DNA of 5,890 nucleotides from Desulfobacterales bacterium (GTDB taxonomy: Bacteria > Desulfobacterota > Desulfobacteria > Desulfobacterales > Desulfobacteraceae), in the NCBI GenBank assembly GCA_022361535.1, contig JAKSAU010001228.1, forward strand, positions 1-5,890. Reading direction: 5' to 3'. Below the pieces are notes generated by a model. The model saw only the letters and a list, made by a program, of their open reading frames with translations, was not told the origin of the DNA and ran no database searches. Position 1 is the first letter of the stretch. Every line of letters begins with the position of its first letter. Of the stretch, positions 5,848-5,890 are shown piece by piece. The position numbers and the translations under genes were made by a program.

Positions 5848-5890
5848 GTCTTTATACTGTGGACTACATCAAAAACTGATACTTAATAGA

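Noticed and set aside
5710..5886. A 58-codon plus-strand frame starting MKYRCLRLRKYRKRREYG
   Set aside because: There is no ribosome site before the ATG, the composition is odd (very basic, then hydrophobic), and the rho-independent terminator hairpin lies inside it. A real gene would rarely contain its own terminator before its stop.

Overview
The window is a stretch of chromosome from what looks like a Gram-negative, probably deltaproteobacterial (Desulfobacterota, Desulfobacter-like) bacterium. The main clue is the PAS protein at 3479-4195. It ends in a two-CxxC module (LFPICASCKKIRDDKGYW... CPEC) that I associate from memory with signalling proteins of sulfate reducers and relatives. Nothing indicates a plasmid, prophage or CRISPR locus.

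Left part (1-2134, minus strand): the cydDC operon. cydD is complete and cydC is cut by the window edge after 66 codons. They overlap by four bases (ATGA) and encode the two halves of the heterodimeric inner-membrane ABC exporter of cysteine and glutathione, which is needed to assemble cytochrome bd oxidase. A good sigma70-type promoter (TTGACA, 17 bp, TAGATT) lies just upstream of cydD, with a perfect dyad over its -35 box. Two oddities are a four-unit pentapeptide repeat tail on CydD (HKxx[N/D]) just before the cydC start, and a CydD ABC signature that reads VSVGI.

Middle part (2135-3478): an AT-rich gene-free stretch, then a minus-strand lipoprotein gene of the DUF3750 type, then a divergent intergenic region. 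The intergenic region holds a strong plus-strand promoter (TTGACA, 16 bp, TATAGT), a perfect DnaA-box 9-mer, and a recurring TGCTTAAA octamer.

PAS gene (3479-4195, plus strand): a one-domain PAS sensor with a coiled coil and a putative zinc-binding C-terminal module, started by TTG. It is flanked by a 28-bp imperfect direct repeat (3219-3246 and 4312-4339; 24 of 28 identical). Read on the minus strand, both copies encode nearly the same peptide (LTADYPFYS / FTADFPFYS), with two of the four differences silent. This is the most unexpected structure in the window.

Right part (4443-5584, minus strand): a two-gene operon of proteins I cannot name with certainty. The first (124 aa) has a C-terminal half faintly like FlaG. 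The second (250 aa) is acidic, has no Cys, Trp or His, and has no Sec signal. A 50-codon stop-free frame continues directly past the second gene's TAA and runs into the right-hand copy of the repeat. At the far right (5585-5890) there is no convincing gene, but a plus-strand rho-independent terminator at 5812-5847 suggests an unrecognised short transcript.
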